DNA of 64,000 nt, from NCBI RefSeq assembly GCF_020740795.1, contig NC_067283.1:127320568-127384567 (forward strand), given 5' to 3'. This DNA is from Apus apus (lineage: Eukaryota > Chordata > Aves > Apodiformes > Apodidae). Positions 27,277-38,998 of this stretch are shown here, in pieces (position 1 is the first letter of the stretch; the number at the start of each line of letters is the position of its first letter). A model generated the notes under the pieces. It was not told the DNA's origin. It ran no database searches and worked only from the letters and a program-made list of their open reading frames with translations. A program made the position numbers and the translations under genes.

Positions 27277-28981
27277 CTGTCAAAGAGAAAGGGAAGTTTG
27301 TTAATGAGACGCTTTCGTAGCTTTGCTTTACCACCCTAAGATCAGGACAGCAATCTCAAGGGAGCACAGAAGGCAGAGAACCCTCTGGTGTTTCAAAGGC
27401 ATGAGGGTTGTTTTCGAGTCAACTGGACAGACGTTCAGCCACGCCTCCACAGCTGAGGGAGCAGTCCTTCTCCTCACCTGGCTTCTACAGCCTCTGCAGC
27501 ACCTGCTCCTCTGCTCTGGGGATGATCCCAGGAACATACAGCCCTGACTTTAGCCAGCAACTAAATCCGGTGTAGGTAAGTGGTACTTCAGCCACCTTAA
27601 CTGCCAACCCACAAGAGACACCACAACACAGCCCAGGTCACCCCAGGCAGAGAGTCCTCTTTGCTGTGGAGCTGCGGTACAAATACTTTGCATAGCTCTG
27701 AGCAGCAGACCTCAACTACCAGCAGGCAGCAGCTATACAAGAGGGGAAAAGCCACCAGCCCCTGAGCTCACCAGTCCTTCCTGTATGGTTTGCTCTGAGC
27801 TCCTTGACTGAAGAACAACAAAGTGCCTGAGAACAAGTTTTAACCCTTGCTCTCCTTTGCAGCACGTTCACGTGTGCTCCTTCTCTGCCGTCCGCAAAGT
27901 CAGCAAGGCAGGAAGTATCTGCTTCATTGTCACGTTTTCCATTTTATAACCACACTCAAAAGTTCACAAGTTTAGAAAATGATCAAAGTAACTGTTAAAA
28001 TGGAACTTTTTTACTCAATGCATAGCAAGCCAGCAAACCTGAGGAGCAGTGCTACAGCTGTGCCATCTCTCCTGGTGTCTTTAAATCAAGCAACACTAAC
28101 AGATTTAATACCTGTATTACACGCTGCATGGCACACACAGGAATTGCCTCATGATTCCTCTCTTGCACACCAATGCATTTTTTAATTATTGATCATTCAT
28201 TTATGGACACAATGCATGAAATGGGAAGATCCTAAGTTTGGTTTGTAGCACATCCAATGATCAGAGAGTCACAAAAAAAATTAAAAACATTATATCATCC
28301 TTTTGTCTCATTGTAGGGTACAGTCACCTTGAGGACTGTGAGAAACAAGCAGTTTCTTTACTGTGAGAAACTTAAGTGTCACAGTTTGATTTTTTCGCAT
28401 AACTTTTTTAACACTTCTAAACACAGACTCTGGTCAACCATCAGTTAGCTTTAATGGAAGTGACTGTATGTAGCTTACCTCCAGGAAGACAAGGCATGAA
28501 AAGCTCTGCTTTGATCTAATGTATTGTCAGATACAGTTTCCTATCATTCAATCGAAGCCAAACACGATACTGACTGAATGGTGACAAACACATGTGGCAG
28601 CCCAGCCTTTCAGGGAAGAAAGCAGTCCAGGATGCTTCAGCTGGAGCAGTGAATCTGGGCTGCATTGCTTTACAGGGCCATTTGGATCTGCATCTGAACT
28701 GCAGACATGCCTGGCAGAAGGCCTGCAGTTTTGCTTCACAGTTTGCCTTTTCATTTTGCAACAACTCACTTCTCCCCCAGCCTTCACCTTTGATGGTGAT
28801 GAAAAGCAAAATAGGTCCAGAACACTTGCTCTCAAGCATTCTAGTAAGAAACAGCCTGACAACTGCAATCACGGTTGGTGGTGTGGTTTTTCTGTTTCTT
28901 TGGCCACTGACATCTTATTTACTAAATGCCCTCCAGGTTCTGAGGCTGCTGGCCTGTCAGCAGGAGTTAATGGTCCCATAC
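27277..28981 (-). other. ZNF704: ZNF704 intron between the two last coding exons
   Basis: 1.7-kb intron, with GTATGG as donor next to 28981 and CTTTGACAG as acceptor next to 27276. It has no repeat element I recognise. Open frames at about 28.55-28.87 kb on both strands show no family resemblance and carry no splice borders that fit the gene. Confidence 0.75.
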
Positions 28982-29076
28982 CTCAAGCCAAATGCTACTC
29001 TAGGCGGTGATGAAAGAACTGTGTGGGACTGTTTCTGCTCTCCACTCCCTGCAGGACGATTATGAGTTGGTGAGAC
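28982..29076 (-). CDS. ZNF704: ZNF704 penultimate coding exon (serine/proline-rich linker)
   Basis: A 95-base exon reading VSPTHNRPAGSGEQKQS then HTVLSSPPRVAFGL plus a split arginine codon. The acceptor is TATTGACAG right of 29076 and the donor is GAG|GTATGG left of 28982. It starts in phase 0 and ends with two bases (AG), exactly what the flanking exons need. The GEQ...H-T-x-LSSPPR pattern followed by LRKPRGE across the junction matches the family linker before the C-clamp. It is too short to stand out as an open frame, and a longer chance frame covers it on the opposite strand (28592-29065). It was located by phase and motif. Confidence 0.88.
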
Positions 29077-32000
29077 CTGTCAATACAGACAAAAAAGCTG
29101 CTTATGAAGAACATACACATATGGATGCAGCATAAACACTTTTCCCAGAAAATGCAATTCATGATGCAGAGTGGCAAGAATATCCAGGAAAGGTTATTAT
29201 ATAGCACACAAATATAAGTAAGTTGTGGTTCTACTTGGAAAGATGTCCATTTAGCATTAGGTACATTGTATTAGCTCCATTTTGTTTCCCTGTACTTCCA
29301 GTCATCCTGACAGAGCAATCCAGAATATAGATCAGCATCATTGCAGGTTCTGAGAAATAAAGAAAATGCATTCATTCTTATTTAAGAAGTCCTAATACCT
29401 CTTATGAAAACTCTCTCTAATGTAAGCAGAGAAAATAACTGGAAAAATAAACTCCACCCTGTGCTGAGACCAATACCAGGAACACCCTGAGAAATAAAGG
29501 GATTTCACGTGTTGCTCCCACCTGTGTTTTGGCACTGTTTGTAGAGAGACAGCCTTGCAGAAGGGGGTTTGCTGCAGGGCAATTATGATGTGGCCCTCAG
29601 GGTTTTACTGGGAGTGCAAAGCAGCCCTTCTGATCAAGGCTGCTAACAAGGTGTACTGGATTATTTCCTTTATTCTGCACTTTAAACCTTTTCAATCACT
29701 GTCCTCCTTTGTGAAGGGTGTAGCTTGGTCTTCTGAGACTTTCCAAATAAGCCTGTTTCACAAGCCTTAGAGTTGGAAACATTATTTGAGTAATCACGTG
29801 GCATAAAGCTTGGCCTTAAATAATTCCTAAATTATTTACTGTTAGGGTCTTTTTTTGCTCCTAGGTGAAGGCCACAACCACTTTACATGTAAAACACCAG
29901 AAAAAAATGATGAACCCTCATTTTTTCTTATGTACAGAACACAGCAAGCTTCAATTGGCATCGAGTCACTGACTCCTGCAGCCAGGAACTGCAGATACTG
30001 TCATAGTTCCCTGCATTGCTATGACTTTTCACTCCTGCCCTTTTGAAGTCTCATAGTATCTGGAAGAATAGGAACTGACCTGACTTGAAGCAAGTTACTG
30101 AATGTGCTTTGATTTTTTATATAAAGGCTATTTTATAGCTACTCCACAGTAGCAAAAAACTAACACTTGTAATGGAGTGCAGACACTCTTTCAACTTTTA
30201 CTCTTGGCTGGTAACTACAGAATTTTCTGATTTAACTGCATGTGCAGCTCACAGTCTGAACAAGTTTAGATCATTAATGATATAGGAAATGTATCTCCAA
30301 AACCTGAAATAAAGTTTCCTCTCTCTGCCCGCTCACCATAAGTCATATTTTACACACCCAGAGACCACACTAGCTCTGTTCTGTCCTACCACTCCATAAT
30401 ATTGAGGGCAGCTTGTTGTCTACCACTTTTTTTTTCTTATCTTTTATCAACTACTTCTATTGTTTTACCTAAGAATGATTGAAACACTAAAGATAAAATG
30501 CAAAGCAGTAATACTTTTTTAGTCTTTGGTATTTACCACACATTGCACACATTTATCACACCGTTCTCCAGTCATAACCCACAACCAGAGATCTCCAGTC
30601 AATTCTGCTATGGCTCTTAAACATTTTAAAAAACAGAAAATGTTTATATCTACCACTGCTAATGGATACCAAACATATTCTTGGGTTATCACTGAACAAA
30701 AAAGTACTTTGATGGCCTCCTCTGTTACAAGCAGTTATCTTGATGGCTTCCAAATATAGAACAGGCTTGAGAAGAACTGCAGCATGGAGACTGCATCTCT
30801 TCTCATGTTCTCCATAGAGGGTCTCTGCATGATGGTTTCCATGGGCTGGCATACCAAGGCAACTAAAATGCACTGAAGTTGAGCTCTAGTGTATTTTGAT
30901 CTGCTTTGCAGGAGGTCTAAACAATACCAGTTAGCTGTACTCCTTTGTATGCCACACTAAGAGCAGATTAAGAGGAGGGTGTGAGAAAGCAATCCTTGCC
31001 CTTGAAAGCTTTTCACATTTGAGGTGCTGTCTAAAGCAGAGAACTAATGTGAAAGAATAGTGTTTGAAGGGAGGACCTGGGGTTTCCAGTTACATCTCCT
31101 AGGAGAAACTCTGGTTACAGAGAAGATTTGTGTTCTGTAAACATCAGGTTATCGAACTTCTCTTCTGTTCAACCTTTTTGGGTCTTATGAGCAAGCAGGT
31201 AAAAATCACTATCACACAGCAGAGATCAGGCTGGCATTCAGTAAGACTTTTATCCTACATTACATAGAAGTGGAACTATATAGTTGTTAATCCTCCAGTA
31301 CCAAGAGATACAGACTCCACTGTTGCTCATCCCACTTAATTTGTCCTCCCTGTACATCCCCATGCTGTACCTTATTTTTTTCCTAGTTCAGTCTCAGGTG
31401 GTAGAGCAAACATGAACTTGTCCTTTCTGCTTCATGCAGAGACTTACACCTAGCCATGACTCATAGTTGTGCCAACACTCAACCCTCTCTTGCACCTGCA
31501 AAGTTACCTTGGGAAAACAGCAAGAAAAAGTGTATTTCCCATCTGCCTTGGGAATCTAACTTAGGCAAGTCTCAGAGTGGACTTTGGAGTTTCCCCTAAT
31601 TCTCCTTCTTTATGACTATAAGACTTCCAGATCAATGAAGAACAAAAGAAGACTATTTTGAAATTTGGACTTGTGGACTTAACTGCTGAAATACAGGCCT
31701 AGAAAGGAGACTGTTCAAAATCAGGATTCAACAGCCCTCTAACAGGTCAAGGACAAAATGACCCCATTCCAACATCACTACTGATGTGAAGAAATGTGTA
31801 GACGTACATGCTTTTGCAAAGCTGTACCTAATCCTTTACTGCTCGGCAGTTCGTCCAGGCCAAAAAAGTATCCCAAAGCCATTTTAGAAAACTGCTTAAA
31901 TAAATATTAAGGGTTAGGCAAAAAGTAATGGTTTGGACTTACTCTCTGAAGTTCCCTTGAGTGCTACAGACATGCATCTCATCTCATGGACCAAGTACGT

Positions 32001-34187
32001 ATATGACTGCATGAGTTAATAGGATGCTGGCTCTGTCACATACTCTAGGCTTAAATAAACTTCCTAAGAGAAGGAGAAAGTCCCCTATCCTACAGCTTCC
32101 CTAAAGCAGTAACACTTAGTGTAGGGATGGGAATTGACAGAGCCCTGTATTTATAAGGCTATACCTAATTTACTTAGAAACAGGAGAAACGAAACTTTCA
32201 TTTAATATACAGTTATTTCACATCACTTTGCATTTGCACCCTCACTTACTGCACATAATTTTCCACCACAGGCAAGCCTTTGTAATTCATAAATGACCTC
32301 ACTGATGACATAACAGTCAAATGTGTGCAAACCTAGAAGGTTTTTTTTTTCTTTTTCCTTTTTTTTTTTTTTCCTAAACAGCCTTATAAACTTGTTAAGA
32401 GATATCAAGGCAGTAAATACGGTTCCCTGAGCAGTTTATGATTCTGCCGTCATCACTGCTTCCCCAGGTTTTTGTGTTTGGATTATATTTAAATTGTACT
32501 TAAATCACTGGCACCTCTGTATACTTCTCAGAAGGTGATTTGGCATTTCTTAAATTCTTTTGAGAAATCTCAACCCTACAGCCACAGATCAATGTTGTTG
32601 CTTGAACAATAAACTCAATGCATACATGTCTAATCCTGTCCTCTTAAGTGTCTGATTTACAATGTGGTTAATTGCATTTTTAGATTCCCAACACTCCTGG
32701 CACCAATTTGTGCTACTCCACAAAAGGAGCCAGTTTCATAATTACTCTGTATCAACCCCATTGTTGGGAAATCAAAATCTCAAGGAACTTTATGGATAGC
32801 ACACTCTGTCAAGGCACTCTTGTTCAAATTGCTGCCAGCATGATGTCTTTCAGTGTTAGCTGTTCCTTGATGGAATTTAATAAATATTCATTGGCAGAGT
32901 GCAATGTAATTGATTCAGCCACTTTCATTTTTTATCAGCCCTGCAGGATGCCACAGCTTCTGCAGAAAATCTCCAAGACTTGCCAAAGGTTGACAGTAAG
33001 AAGCTTTGGAGATTCACGTGATGAAGAGAAGGGAGAGAAATAGTATCTCTAATGGCCGTGCCTAATATTCACTGTCAGGAGAAAAAAAGCTGTATGGTTC
33101 TTTGGATGAGCAACGTGCCTTATAAGCACACTAAAGATTCATAAATTCATGAAGTGTAATATTAAATGAAATGTTATGGTATCAAAAAAGGTTTATGATT
33201 AGAGAATATCAATTTATACTACAAAATGCTTTCCAATAAAGGTTAGCATCCATTACATTAATATTTATTTCCATTTGTTATACAGATCTTCCACTACTCA
33301 TAAACAGTGATTTGCATTTACTTTTAGTATTCACCATGCTAGGCACTAGAAACCTGGTCCCTTTAAACTCTTTGTAATGGTTTTCAACTCCCCCTGCAGT
33401 ACACCCACACCTGTAGTGTGTTACCTTTAGGGCTACTGGAAGTCCATGTTTAAGCAAAAATCCCACTTCTGCATTCCTGTTCATGAAATTAGGCCTAGCA
33501 TTTTTGAAGAAAAGCTCAGAGTTGACTTCACATCCAATACAACTTCATCAAAAATGTGTCAAACTCCAATATGAATTAATATAAAAATGTAGTATGTATT
33601 GAACATATTTTCTGTATAGCAGTACATAATTTTCTGATATCATTAGGGAAGACATAGATGTAGCCTACTAGAATCAGACTTTGCATTTCATCTTATTGTT
33701 TCCTTCAGTTGCCTTTCAAATATGCATCCTCTTCAGAGTTCATTTAGGTAACAGCCCTACTGCTTGAATCCACTTGGCCTCTTAGCATAACCACCTCGCT
33801 TATTTTCCATCTAGTTTTGTAAGAAATCTCTTAGTTGCACAAAAAGGAGCATATAGTGGCAGGCTCTGCATCTACCAGAATGTTCTTTTGTAAACATAAT
33901 TTAAAATATATATGGTGTAGATCCAGTTCTCTGCTTGTAGACACCGATGCAAAAAAAGAATTAACTGTATGAATTAAGAGACTGGCAAACGTGTTAAAAT
34001 CAGCCTTTTGAGCCATTTGTCAATCAGCTGGCAAACTGAGGCATATATTGAATTTGTTTCTTTTTAGTGCCTGTTACGTCAAATTTATGACTATCCTGAG
34101 ACACCGTGAAATAAACAAACAAAAAAGCTCTGGAGACTTAATATTTTTTCTTTCTTTCTTTTCTTTCTCCTGGTGTCGTTCACTTAC
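29077..34187 (-). other. ZNF704: ZNF704 intron, 5.1 kb
   Basis: AT-rich intron with short poly-pyrimidine tracts (for example 32341-32372) and no CR1, LTR or exon that I can support. Splice signals are GTAAGTG at the right end and TATTGACAG at the left end on the minus strand. Confidence 0.75.
34142..34169. repeat. (TTTC)n tract beside a ZNF704 splice donor
   Basis: Imperfect TTTC repeats. In the transcript this reads as GAAA repeats starting about 20 bases after the donor of the 34188-34292 exon. It is simple sequence, but close enough to the exon to affect recognition. Confidence 0.85.
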
Positions 34188-34292
34188 TGGAATGCCGGTG
34201 AAGGTAACTGGAGGTGACTGCCAAGAGATGCTAAAGCTACTGCCATTGGGAGTGAATTTTGTTGACCCTGGAATGTTCACCGGAGGAGTGGC
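34188..34292 (-). CDS. ZNF704: ZNF704 exon with the [15 protein letters not shown] segment
   Basis: A 105-base exon (35 codons, phase 0 at both ends) reading [17 protein letters not shown] then [18 protein letters not shown]. The acceptor is TTTCACGCAG right of 34292 and the donor is CCA|GTAAGTG left of 34188. The [11 protein letters not shown] core is a signature of ZNF704 between the acidic exon and the C-clamp, and its biochemical role is not known to me. It joins HTDHAYQ upstream and VSPTH downstream in frame. As a multiple of three, the exon could be skipped without changing frame. Confidence 0.92.
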
Positions 34293-36656
34293 CTGCGTGA
34301 AAAGAAAATATGATTCCAGTAAGAAGAACTATTCCTCTTCCAAAGCATTTCAAGGGATCTTTCACTCCTCGAAACCGTAAATCTACGGAAGACTTTCCAA
34401 GGTGGAACAAAGCTGCGTGGTACAAGCATTTTATCCTTATGGGAGGGATAATAATGCATAAGTCAGTAAGAAAGGGATATATTTATATATCACTACTCTT
34501 AAAACCTTGTTTAGAGAAAGCCGATAGCTCTCACAAGAATCCACACAAACCCCTAAAAGCTAGATCAGAAAAATGCCACAAAAAATCAAGTATAATATAT
34601 AAATAACTTTTTAAATAATGCCAGTCAGCAGCAAAAAATATTAAAATGATCACCAGTTCCACAGTGATAAACACTGCAGTATTTAAACTTATGGCAGCTG
34701 GTTTAAACAACTGAAGACTGGTGGGTGAGGATTCTAGGGCAACGTTAGCAATCAACAGTAAGGGCTGGCCATTTCTCATTTGTCAGATAAATGGTGTTAA
34801 GATTCACCCCAATTAAAACAGTCTTTCCTATTAAATACAAAGAGCTGAAGATCATCCTTAGGATTCCAAAGACCAAGCTAAAGCAAATATTTGAAGGACC
34901 TCATGGTCCCTTGAACTCTTATGTTCTTCCTATCTAGGCTGTAATACTCAGTGCTGCCCTGGGGTGCAACACCCAACGATTCAAGCTCAGAGCATCAAGT
35001 ATCTTTCATCTTGTGCCTTCCCTTTGGTTTTCCCACTGGCCTCTGAGCCCTCAGGAATTCTCCCCTGCCCCTTTTTGAACGCCATTTTATTTACAGAGTC
35101 AGGAAATTCATACATTCACAGTTACCGTGCCTAGCAGGAGTGCAAGCAGCTGCCATGAACAGAGGCTCACTTTGACTCTTGAATTTCAAGCTTTTACAGC
35201 CAAAGAAAGGCTGCTAGGTTTAAACTTCCAAAGAGCCTGCTTTTAAAAATGAGTTTTTACTTCTGTCTTTCAGTTGCCTGTGCCTGACAACAACGCAAGA
35301 CACTTACTTAAGAAGTGTTTGTGTTTGAGGCTGCCGACGCTGTCTCACAGCTTCAGGGAAAAGAGTGCTTCCCTGAGCCACCAGGCAGAGAGGAGTGATG
35401 ACAAACTACAACCTGATAGTCCCCATTAAAGACAACCTTCAGAGTAAACAAGTGTGGAAGCAATCCCCTGGAGTCTCTCCAAGGAAAAGAGTACGAGACC
35501 ACCACATGCCTCCCTCTACGGCAGTGAAGCTCTGCGGGCTGCTGAGCCTGCTGACAGCTCCAAGAGGATCCACCACAGACACATGCAGAAAACATCCGCT
35601 GAGCTCCATAAAATAGAAAAACCTTGCTGAAAGGCATCAAGAAAAAACTGGCAACTCCAGATGGTACCAGCAGTGCTTCATCACAACCCGCTTCAAACGG
35701 AAGGGAGTGAATGACCCCAGCACTCCTGCCAGAAGGAACTGGTGGCAGCAGGGTGGGCAGGCAGGCAGGACTGCCTCTGCTCAGCATCCCACCAGGATGT
35801 TTCCCTCTGCCTTTTTAGTGGGTCTGATCCAGATACAAACCAAAAAGGTTTAATCTGCACAAGGGTGTGTATGAAAGTTACTGCATCTGATACATTTAAC
35901 AGAGTTCAGTTCTCCAGTGCGTACGCAGGTCACGGACCGCACTACTTCAAAGCCTCTATTCTTCTTTTCTCATATCGTATCAAGACCAAAACACATAAAA
36001 TTCTAGTGTACTTTTAATATTAATGCTTTCTATCTGAACTTGGAAGTTTTTGGAACAGCAGTTTTTGGATCTGATTTGATTTCTGTCATTTGAAAAGCAT
36101 TATCTCTAAGAGTAGGACACCATATATGCCTTTTGATGCTTCCTGCTCTGCTTCACGTGTGCAAACTGACTGTACAAATAAGGGAAATGAATTGTTCTGG
36201 CATCCCTAGGGTACCTGCCTACAGACACATCCAGCACAAGCAGAGATGAAATTAAGACTCAGGGAGGAATTTGGCTGACTGAATTGAGAATTTGTACCAT
36301 GCAGGAGACCACATCTGAGCACATCACCATGCGGCCTCCTTAGGTCAGTGGAGGATTAACTGATGCAGGCAGTGGGATACACAGAGCAACTCTTCTCAAC
36401 CTGGTATGCACCTTTGTGTGGCTGGATAAATAGCATCCCAAAATCCACCAGCTACAGTGGAAACACAACCAACCACCTAGCTCAGAAGCAGACATCTAAA
36501 TTTAAATGAGATTAACTCTTTAGGCTGCACTCAAAACTTTTCAACCTATTAAAACTAGACGTGGCTTTTTAAACCTCAAACATTGTGATCTGACATTTCT
36601 TCATAGATTAATGACACATAAGTGTAACCCATGGAGCTCTCTCTCCCCAGTGTTAC
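34293..36656 (-). other. ZNF704: ZNF704 intron, 2.4 kb
   Basis: Intron with donor GTAACA at 36655-36656 and acceptor TTTCACGCAG at the left end. A moderately GC-rich stretch at about 35.35-35.79 kb is open for 144 codons on the minus strand, but it has no family similarity and no matching splice signals. Confidence 0.75.
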
Positions 36657-36918
36657 CTGGTAAGCATGGTCCGTGTGTACGAGGTAGAGGTTGGTAGGAG
36701 CTGAGCGGCTCAGAGGTGTCACCAATTTAGTCTCAGTTTTGGCACAGGAAGTTTCAGGACGGATTGCATCTTGGGTGGGAAAGGAAGGAGGAGATGCTAG
36801 AGATGGAGAGACTGGGGAAAGACTACTTAGGCCATCAGCTACAGAGTCCGTGTTGAGCCTGATTTCTGTATAGTAAAAATCCTCCTCTCCATCACTGTAG
36901 TCAGACTCTCCTACACGT
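36657..36918 (-). CDS. ZNF704: ZNF704 exon with the acidic [11 protein letters not shown] segment
   Basis: The longest coding exon here, 262 bases (one base completing a glycine codon plus 87 codons). It reads [18 protein letters not shown], then [20 protein letters not shown], a serine/proline-rich stretch, [12 protein letters not shown], and ends LVHTDHAYQ. The acidic and aromatic [11 protein letters not shown] directly follows the zinc finger in this family. The SP repeats look like possible phosphorylation sites (inference). The acceptor is TCTTGATACAG right of 36918 and the donor is CAG|GTAACA left of 36657. Paralog ZNF395 has a related EEDFYYTE and HADHAYQ-like end here, supporting the family call. 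Confidence 0.93.
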
Positions 36919-38897
36919 CTGTATCAAGACAAAGAACAAAGGAGTGATTAAATGAAAGCAAGAATGCCAAGGTAAAATTTAAGTTCTAGATACATGAGCA
37001 AATATATTCATACTGTCAATACATTAATATTCCAAATTTCATCCCTACCTACTTTATCAGCACTCTGGCTACAGGGAAGGGGGAGAGGAAATGAAAATCA
37101 TCTAGTCTGAAGGGAAAAGAAGCAGAAATTAGATCTCTTTTCTGTCTGTTTTTCTTGACTTTGACCTTGGAGTAGATGTTTAACTTCTATGCTTCAGCTT
37201 AAATATCAACTTCTCATTGCTAACTATTGAATCTCAAAGTACTTTGACTTCAAAAATGACAGAGCAACCACAGAAACTTATGTAAAGACAACAAATACTG
37301 GCAAGATATATTCCACTAATGTTATGGCAAACAATATGTAATCTTATAATAGATTACTTAATTAAACCAAATATAGTTATGGCCATGGTTCACCGTAACT
37401 TTCCTTGGCATATCAGAAGAAGCTGCTACAAAACAGTCTCACCAAGCAACTCACTCAGACACAGGTAGAGACTTCCTGGTTCCACTCTCAGAAGCAGATT
37501 TATTGAGGGAGGAGATGTAAAAGTTTTAATTGCCCCTGCACCTCTGGTACTAGCTGCTGTGTGTCTGCATGTCTGCGTGTTTGAACCAAGTGCCAGGAGT
37601 GAAGCGGCCCAGCCAAAGCAGTAGTTCCCAGCAGGCTACGCGGTACCCTGCAGTCCAAAACAAACCACTTTAGCATGTTCATAATCCACATGCTATACAG
37701 ATGTAGCTCACAGCTCATACATGAGTATTTTCTCCAAATCTTCCATATAGAAAATCTGGGAGCTGTAAGCATCCTCCTGCCTGCATGTCCCTATCAGGAC
37801 TGAATCCTGGGCTTCTCCATTTCCAGGCATGCACCCCAAAACCAGCCCCTAGCTAGTTCTTCCGCTTGCTTGCCTGTATACCTCTACCTTTGCTCCTCTC
37901 ACCACCTTACTCAACAGAACGTGTTGAGAGCTTGTGGGTTCGGCAGGTTTGAAAGGCTCTACCAGAAGCACCATCTGTCAGACTACAGCGAGTCACTCAC
38001 CAGAACTCCTCCCTCTGACAAAGTTACAAACTACAAATTCCAGGGAAGTTCTGCTTTTTACTCCTTCCTCTCCCATCCCATGAAAAGAATGTCCCCATAA
38101 TATACAGAACAAAGTAACATTTGTTGCAACCATGCAGAGCCTAAAGGAATTACACAACTTTTGCAAGACTCTCCTGAGCTCCACACCAGACCTCACTGTC
38201 ACTCTAATTTTTAAGCACTGGGTAACAGAGGCTTACACAACAAAGATCTATTTCCACACACCTAACAGGTGAAGACCGTAAGTCCCCACTGTAACTATAT
38301 ATGAGACAGCTGGGTCACTCAGCGGACTGCACAGGAGATTTCAGCTGCAGACTAAAGCTCTGAAACAAGGTTGTGTCATACAAGATTAATTTCCTTCTGC
38401 TTGTCCAAATAACATACAGGTGGAATTGCAGCCTAGTTTATTTCTCTTAGGTTTCTTAGGTTTTGATGCAGGGTTTTTTTTTCCCCCTGGTTAATTTGAC
38501 TCTGAACTAGTGCAAGCACCTGGTCTGATGTGAAAGAAAGATGGAAAGTATTCACGCAAGATCCTGAAACCTGCTTTCACACAGCACCAGCCCAGTTGTG
38601 ACATGCAGATAGCACACATGAAGTAAAGGCCACTGAGCTGTGCTGCCATTAGGGAAGTGCAGTGTGACCTAGAGCTGTATTTGACCTTCTGGTAAAGCTC
38701 AGGAAAGAAAAGTGCCTTGTTGCTGCAATGAGTTCTTGTTCACCCCAATGCACTAGACTGCAATTCCCTCAGAAACCTAGGGATCTGAGACAGAAAAGCC
38801 AAGGACAAGGCAACACACCTCCCAAGCGCACCAGCCAAGTGCGACCGTCCCTCTTCTGTACCACACCCTTCACACTTCGAAGAGACTGTTTTCTTAC
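36919..38897 (-). other. ZNF704: ZNF704 intron, 2.0 kb
   Basis: Intron with donor GTAAGAA at the right end and acceptor TTGATACAG at the left end. No repeat element or additional exon is recognised. Confidence 0.75.
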
Positions 38898-38998
38898 CCA
38901 AGGTGAACGGTCCGTATGTGTTTCTGAATCCCTGCAGCTGTGCTCAGTACCTTCCCGCAGTTTTTCCACAGGCATTTGAACATCACCTTCATGGAGTT
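38898..38998 (-). CDS. ZNF704: ZNF704 C2H2 zinc-finger exon
   Basis: A 101-base exon reading [16 protein letters not shown] then [17 protein letters not shown] and two bases of a split glycine codon. It holds the single finger with spacing C-x4-C-x12-H-x4-H, a variant of the standard C2H2 arrangement typical of this family. All four zinc ligands are present. The acceptor is GTAATTTCAG right of 38998 and the donor is CTTGG|GTAAGAA left of 38898. It follows the basic PRKRK at the end of the previous exon, so the DNA-binding and likely nuclear-localisation regions are adjacent. The exon length is not a multiple of three, so skipping would break the frame. Confidence 0.94.

Noticed and set aside
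27430..27530. Exon-like block with GTGAGG donor just upstream of the last ZNF704 exon
   Set aside because: Frame and phase could be made to fit, but the translation has no resemblance to the family linker.
28479..28540. A 62-base block with a GTAAGC donor and the right phase to be the missing ZNF704 linker exon
   Set aside because: It lacks a pyrimidine tract and any family motif. The block at 28982-29076 fits the phase, the splice signals and the LSSPPR/GEQ pattern.
35353..35787. 144-codon minus-strand frame inside a ZNF704 intron
   Set aside because: There is no similarity to any family I know and no usable splice borders. The neighbouring exons already join in frame without it.
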